Shown piece after piece: positions 5,514 to 8,244 of a DNA stretch of 8,244 bases (position 1 is the first letter of the stretch; each line of letters opens with the position of its first letter). Below the pieces are notes generated by a model. The model made no database searches and had not been told where the DNA came from. It saw only the letters and a program-made list of their open reading frames with translations. The stretch is from Gammaproteobacteria bacterium (GTDB lineage Bacteria > Pseudomonadota > Gammaproteobacteria > Xanthomonadales > Rhodanobacteraceae), in NCBI GenBank assembly GCA_005877675.1, contig VBNZ01000125.1, positions 1 to 8,244 of the forward strand, read 5' to 3'. A program made the translations under genes and the position numbers.

Positions 5514-6239
5514 TCACTCGCGCGCACCAAACAATGCCGACCCCACTCGCACCAATGTGGCGCCCGCGGCGATTGCGAGTTCGAAATCGTCCGACATGCC
5601 CATTGACAGCGTATCGATGCGCGGATGCGATGCGCGCAAACTTTCATATAGCTCGCGCATGCGCGCGAACGCGTGCGCGCGGCGCGCATGATCGGCCGGC
5701 GCGGGGATCGCCATCAATCCGCGCAGCGTGAGCCGTGGCGCTGCGGCGACGGCGGCGGCAAGTACCTCGATTGCATCAGGCGCGCAGCCCGACTTGCTCG
5801 CCTCGTCGTCGATATTGACCTGGATCAGTACATTGAGCGGCGGCGCATCTTCAGGCCGCAGGCGGTTCAGCGGCGCAATCAGCCTGGCGCGATCGAGCGT
5901 CTGCAGCCAGTCGAAATGCTGCGCGACTTCGCGCGCCTTGTTCGACTGCAGCGGGCCGATCATATGCCACTCGATAAGGGGACGGAGCTGGTTAAGCCGC
6001 GGCCTAACCACCCCCGTCCCTTTAAGAAGAAGCTCGCGCTGTTTGCCGAGCGCTTCCTGCACGTAGTTTTCGCCGAACGCGCGCTGGCCCAGCGCGGCAA
6101 GTTGCGCGATGTCCGCCGCCGGCTTGGTCTTGCTCACGGCGACGAGACGTACACTACGGCCCGCGCGTTGCGCGGCAGCGTCGATGCGCGCCGCGACTGC
6201 GCGCAAATTCTCGGCGATATTCATCAGCATAGTTTGCAT
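5514..6239 (-). CDS. yggS: PLP homeostasis protein (YggS/PLPBP), carrying an in-frame palindromic insertion
   Basis: The product is 241 residues if it starts at ATG 6239; in-frame ATGs at 6230 and 6224 are alternatives, and the last gives MNIAENL, the more usual family start. It is a single TIM-barrel-fold protein that binds PLP without known enzymatic activity and buffers cellular PLP. The PLP lysine is K37 in LVAVSKTKP. Also visible are GENYVQEAL (56-64), EWHMIGPLQSNK (90-101), LNVLIQVNIDDEASKSGC and the C-terminal phosphate-binding region LSMGMSDDFELAIAAGATLVRVGSALFG. Between QEALGKQREL and IEWHMIGP lies LKGTGVVRPRLNQLRPLI (72-89). This comes from a 50-bp palindrome in the DNA and is about 11 residues longer than this loop in E. 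coli YggS as I recall that sequence. The insertion falls in a loop before a barrel strand and leaves all core motifs intact, so the protein is probably functional. It is the first gene of the minus-strand cluster, divergent from pilT. Confidence 0.94.
   Translation of the reverse strand: MQTMLMNIAENLRAVAARIDAAAQRAGRSVRLVAVSKTKPAADIAQLAALGQRAFGENYVQEALGKQRELLLKGTGVVRPRLNQLRPLIEWHMIGPLQSNKAREVAQHFDWLQTLDRARLIAPLNRLRPEDAPPLNVLIQVNIDDEASKSGCAPDAIEVLAAAVAAAPRLTLRGLMAIPAPADHARRAHAFARMRELYESLRASHPRIDTLSMGMSDDFELAIAAGATLVRVGSALFGARE
5975..6024. repeat. REP-like 50-bp palindrome inside yggS
   Basis: The arms 5975-5999 and 6000-6024 are reverse complements with 21 perfect pairs, one G-T wobble (5978/6021) and three mismatches (5986/6013, 5988/6011, 5995/6004). 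The centre is GCCGCGGC (5996-6003), then TGGTTA/TAACCA, then GGGACGG (5979-5985) against CCGTCCC (6014-6020), with AT-rich ends. On the coding strand it is open in the yggS frame. Arms of the GGGGACGG type followed by a TTA-containing core resemble, from memory, REP palindromes mobilised by RAYT (IS200-like tyrosine) transposases in gammaproteobacteria. No second copy and no transposase gene lie in this window. The palindrome is certain; the family assignment is inferred. Confidence 0.85.
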
Positions 6240-6264
6240 TCTTGCGACGGCCTCGCGCTATACT
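6234..6264 (+). promoter_or_regulatory. Candidate pilT promoter in the divergent yggS-pilT gap
   Basis: TATACT (6259-6264) is a 5/6 match to the -10 consensus. The best -35 is TTGCAT (6234-6239) at a long 19-bp spacing, overlapping the first possible yggS start codon. Transcription would begin near 6271, giving a 59-nt pilT leader. On the other strand the same bases read GTATAGC and could serve a divergent yggS promoter, for which no clear -35 was found. Confidence 0.38.
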
Positions 6265-6329
6265 CAAGACGAACGCGGCCAGGGGCTTACTGCGGCCGCA
6301 AAGCTGACTCCACCCTCGGGGGACTGCGC

Positions 6330-7367
6330 ATGGATATCGCCGAACTGCTGGCGTTTTCGGTCAAAAACAAGGCGTCGGACCTGCATCTGTCGGCTGGCCT
6401 GCCGCCGATGATCCGCGTCGACGGCGACGTACGCCGCATCAACATCCCGGCGTTCGAGCACAAGCAAGTGCACGCGCTCGTGTACGACATCATGTCGGAC
6501 AAGCAGCGCCGCGACTACGAAGAATTCCTCGAGGTCGACTTCTCGTTCGAGATTCCGAGCCTCGCACGCTTCCGCGTCAATGCGTTCAATCAGAATCGCG
6601 GCGCGGGTGCGGTGTTCCGTACGATTCCGTCCGAAGTGCTCTCGCTTGAGGACCTCGGCGCGCCGCGTGTGTTCAAGGAACTGATCGAACAGCCGCAGGG
6701 CCTGATTCTTTGCACCGGTCCGACCGGCTCGGGCAAGTCGACTACGCTCGCGGCGATGGTCGACCACATCAACAAGAACGAATACGGCCACATCCTCACG
6801 ATCGAGGATCCAATCGAGTTTGTGCATACCGCCCAGCGTTGCCTGATCAACCAGCGCGAAGTGCATCGCGACACGCACGGCTTCAACGAGGCGCTGCGCT
6901 CGGCGCTGCGCGAAGATCCGGACTACGTCCTCGTCGGCGAAATGCGCGATATCGAGACGATCCGCCTCGCGCTGACCGCGGCGGAAACAGGACACCTCGT
7001 GTTCGCAACCTTGCACACCAGTTCGGCGGCGAAGACGATCGATCGCATCATCGACGTGTTCCCGGCCGGCGAAAAGCCGATGGTGCGCTCGATGCTGTCC
7101 GAATCGCTGCGCGCGGTGATTTCGCAGTCGCTGCTCAAGAAGGTCGGTGGCGGGCGCATCGCCGCGCACGAGATCATGGTCGGCATCCCGGCGATCCGCA
7201 ACCTGATCCGTGAGGACAAGGTTGCGCAGATGTACTCGTCGATCCAGACCGGCAGCCAGCACGGCATGCAGACGCTCGACCAGTGCCTGCAGGATATGGT
7301 CAAACGCGGCCTCGTCACGCGCCAGCAGGCGTCGACCTACGCGAAGAACAAGGAAGTATTCAAGTAA
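6330..7367 (+). CDS. pilT: Type IV pilus retraction ATPase PilT
   Basis: The product is 345 residues, the family's normal length. The ATG at 6330 (MDIAELLAFSVKNKASDLHL) follows a GGGGGA ribosome site (6318-6323); the frame is open far upstream but only across antisense yggS. PilT is a cytoplasmic hexameric ATPase that depolymerises pili, driving twitching motility, DNA uptake and surface sensing. The N-terminal PAS-like domain covers about 1-100. The C-terminal RecA-like domain has Walker A GPTGSGKST (130-138), the Asp box TIEDPIEF (157-164), Walker B with its catalytic glutamate in DYVLVGEMRD (198-207, E204), and the His box HLVFATLHT (222-230). The retraction-specific AIRNLI motif is intact at 288-293. 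All key residues are present. It is divergent from yggS, as in Pseudomonas. Two uncharacterised genes follow at 10 and 12 bp. Confidence 0.97.
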   Translation: MDIAELLAFSVKNKASDLHLSAGLPPMIRVDGDVRRINIPAFEHKQVHALVYDIMSDKQRRDYEEFLEVDFSFEIPSLARFRVNAFNQNRGAGAVFRTIPSEVLSLEDLGAPRVFKELIEQPQGLILCTGPTGSGKSTTLAAMVDHINKNEYGHILTIEDPIEFVHTAQRCLINQREVHRDTHGFNEALRSALREDPDYVLVGEMRDIETIRLALTAAETGHLVFATLHTSSAAKTIDRIIDVFPAGEKPMVRSMLSESLRAVISQSLLKKVGGGRIAAHEIMVGIPAIRNLIREDKVAQMYSSIQTGSQHGMQTLDQCLQDMVKRGLVTRQQASTYAKNKEVFK

Positions 7368-7377
7368 AGGAAGACGC

Positions 7378-7839
7378 ATGAAGCTAGCAGGGACGCGCTT
7401 ACTTCTCCTGTTTGTTCCACTCCTCGCGGGCGCGGTGACGCCCGAGGAAGACGAGGCGCGCATCGAGGCATTGCTCCGCGCCGAAAAGGCCGGCGTGGCT
7501 GCGGCGCCGGCAACCGTCACGCCGATTGCCCCTGCTGCGACCAGCCCGACAGCGATTGCGGTCGGGCCGAGTCCCGCACTCGCTACGCCAGTTGAAAACA
7601 GTATGCCCGCGCCCGCACCCGTAGCCACGCCAACTGCCGCAGCGCCTGGTGTGCCCTACGCGTCGCTTAAAGATCATCTCGGCGCGAGAGTGCACGTCGT
7701 GTTGAAGAACGGCGCCGAGCACTATGCGCAGCTGGAGTCGGCCGACGCACGCCAGATCACGCTCGCGGTGCCGAGTTTCGAATACACCGCGCAGTTCAGT
7801 GTGCCGCGCGAGCAGATTGCCCGTATCGACTTGCGCTAG
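7378..7839 (+). CDS. Predicted exported protein with C-terminal Sm-like domain
   Basis: The product is 153 residues, and I do not recognise a named family. The ATG at 7378 follows AAAGGAAG (7367-7374), 10 bp after pilT, so it is almost certainly in the same operon. Residues 1-19 look like a signal peptide (K2, R7, hydrophobic LLLLFVPLLAGA, possible cleavage after A17-G18-A19). A charged segment (EEDEARIEALLRAEKAG, 23-39) is probably a short helix. A Pro/Ala/Thr-rich low-complexity linker covers about 40-92. The compact C-terminal part (95-153) runs LKDHLGARVHVVLKNG, then YAQLESADARQITLAV, then SVPREQIARIDLR. This strand pattern (LxxxxGxxVxVxLKxG, ...xQIxLxV, ...IxxIxL) resembles the five-stranded Sm/LSm barrel. 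An Sm-type barrel behind a signal peptide would be unusual, as Sm proteins are normally cytoplasmic RNA binders. A role in pilus function is suggested only by position. The domain call is a visual judgement. Confidence 0.7.
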   Translation: MKLAGTRLLLLFVPLLAGAVTPEEDEARIEALLRAEKAGVAAAPATVTPIAPAATSPTAIAVGPSPALATPVENSMPAPAPVATPTAAAPGVPYASLKDHLGARVHVVLKNGAEHYAQLESADARQITLAVPSFEYTAQFSVPREQIARIDLR

Positions 7840-7851
7840 GAAGGCGGATCC

Positions 7852-8244
7852 ATGTTCACAACGATCTATCTGTTCCTCGTCGCGCCGATCCTGGTATTTC
7901 TGCTCAATCTGCTTGCCGCGGCGCGCATCTGGCGCTACAGCGTACTCGGTGCCGTGTGCGTAGTTTTGCTCTCGCCGCTTGCGGGCATCTGGGCACTGAT
8001 CCGTTTCTGGAACGAACCCGAGGTCAGGGTGCGCCTGCCGTTGATCGTGAGCCTGCTGATTTTCGGTATGTGGTTCAGCGCGTTCACGTATGGCGTTTCC
8101 GAAGGCGAGCGCGAGCTTGCGCACCATCGCAACATGCCGCACGAGAGCGACGCGCAGATGCAGGCGCGTTTCGACTCCGAGCTGTCGAAGCTGCCGCTGC
8201 AGTCGGGCCACGCCGATATCGCGCCAGCCAAGACCGACATCGAT
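7852..8244 (+). CDS. Three-helix membrane protein, function unknown (3' truncated by window)
   Basis: It is open from ATG 7852 to the window end, giving at least 131 residues. A ribosome site, AGGAAGG (7838-7844), overlaps the end of the preceding gene, and the spacing of 12 bp indicates the same operon as pilT. Three hydrophobic helices are seen at about 3-23 (TTIYLFLVAPILVFLLNLL), 31-51 (VLGAVCVVLLSPLAGIWALI) and 62-80 (LPLIVSLLIFGMWFSAFTY). Short loops carrying R25, R28, R51 and R59-R61 place at least the second loop in the cytoplasm by the positive-inside rule. After the third helix comes a hydrophilic, charged tail with helical potential (SEGERELAHHRNMPHESDAQ and onward) that continues beyond the window. 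No known motif was recognised. It occupies the position where pilU often follows pilT but is not a PilU: there is no ATPase motif. Confidence 0.8.
   Translation, partial: MFTTIYLFLVAPILVFLLNLLAAARIWRYSVLGAVCVVLLSPLAGIWALIRFWNEPEVRVRLPLIVSLLIFGMWFSAFTYGVSEGERELAHHRNMPHESDAQMQARFDSELSKLPLQSGHADIAPAKTDID

Noticed and set aside
5673..6329. Long upstream extension of the pilT frame
   Set aside because: The extension runs over antisense yggS; PilT's conserved N-terminus and a ribosome site mark the start at 6330.
6264..7628. 454-codon open frame on the minus strand across pilT
   Set aside because: It is antisense to a clear pilT with all motifs intact; long antisense frames are common in GC-rich genes. 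Its translation is biased and matches nothing known.

Overview
The window is GC-rich bacterial chromosome, densely packed with genes. It looks gammaproteobacterial and most like the Xanthomonadales (Rhodanobacteraceae or Xanthomonadaceae type). The reasons are the yggS-proC-yggT cluster divergent from pilT (an arrangement known from Pseudomonas and relatives), a Pseudomonas-type lipase with its dedicated foldase, and a cobalamin-binding-like protein without a signal peptide. The lineage is inferred from gene content and recalled protein similarity; no search was run.

Layout. (1) 1-90: the 3' end of pdxH (pyridoxal-phosphate synthesis), whose stop codon lies inside a 13-bp tandem duplication. 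(2) 206-1575: a small exported NTF2/DUF4440-like protein, then 17 bp later a BtuF-like cobalamin-binding protein, followed by a plausible intrinsic terminator. (3) 1771-3710: a secreted class I lipase and its membrane-anchored foldase, overlapping by 4 bp (GTGA) and so almost certainly translationally coupled. The foldase is needed to fold the lipase in the periplasm before type II secretion. (4) 3819-6239, minus strand: yggS (PLP homeostasis), proC (last step of proline synthesis) and yggT (inner-membrane protein), read in that order. (5) 6330-8244, plus strand: pilT, the type IV pilus retraction ATPase, then a predicted exported protein with an Sm-like C-terminal domain, then a three-helix membrane protein cut by the window end. 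These three are spaced 10 and 12 bp apart and look like one operon. pilU, the usual partner after pilT, is not there.

The most unusual feature is a near-perfect 50-bp palindrome at 5975-6024, inside the coding sequence of yggS. It is read through in frame and adds roughly 11 residues to a loop of the protein. Its arms (GGGACGG...CCGTCCC) resemble the REP-type palindromes associated with RAYT transposases, and the situation parallels the palindromic elements found inside Rickettsia genes. The second candidate for something undescribed is the pair of uncharacterised genes behind pilT, particularly the secreted Sm-fold-like protein. The rest is ordinary housekeeping sequence. No RNA genes, CRISPR arrays, insertion sequences or phage genes were seen.
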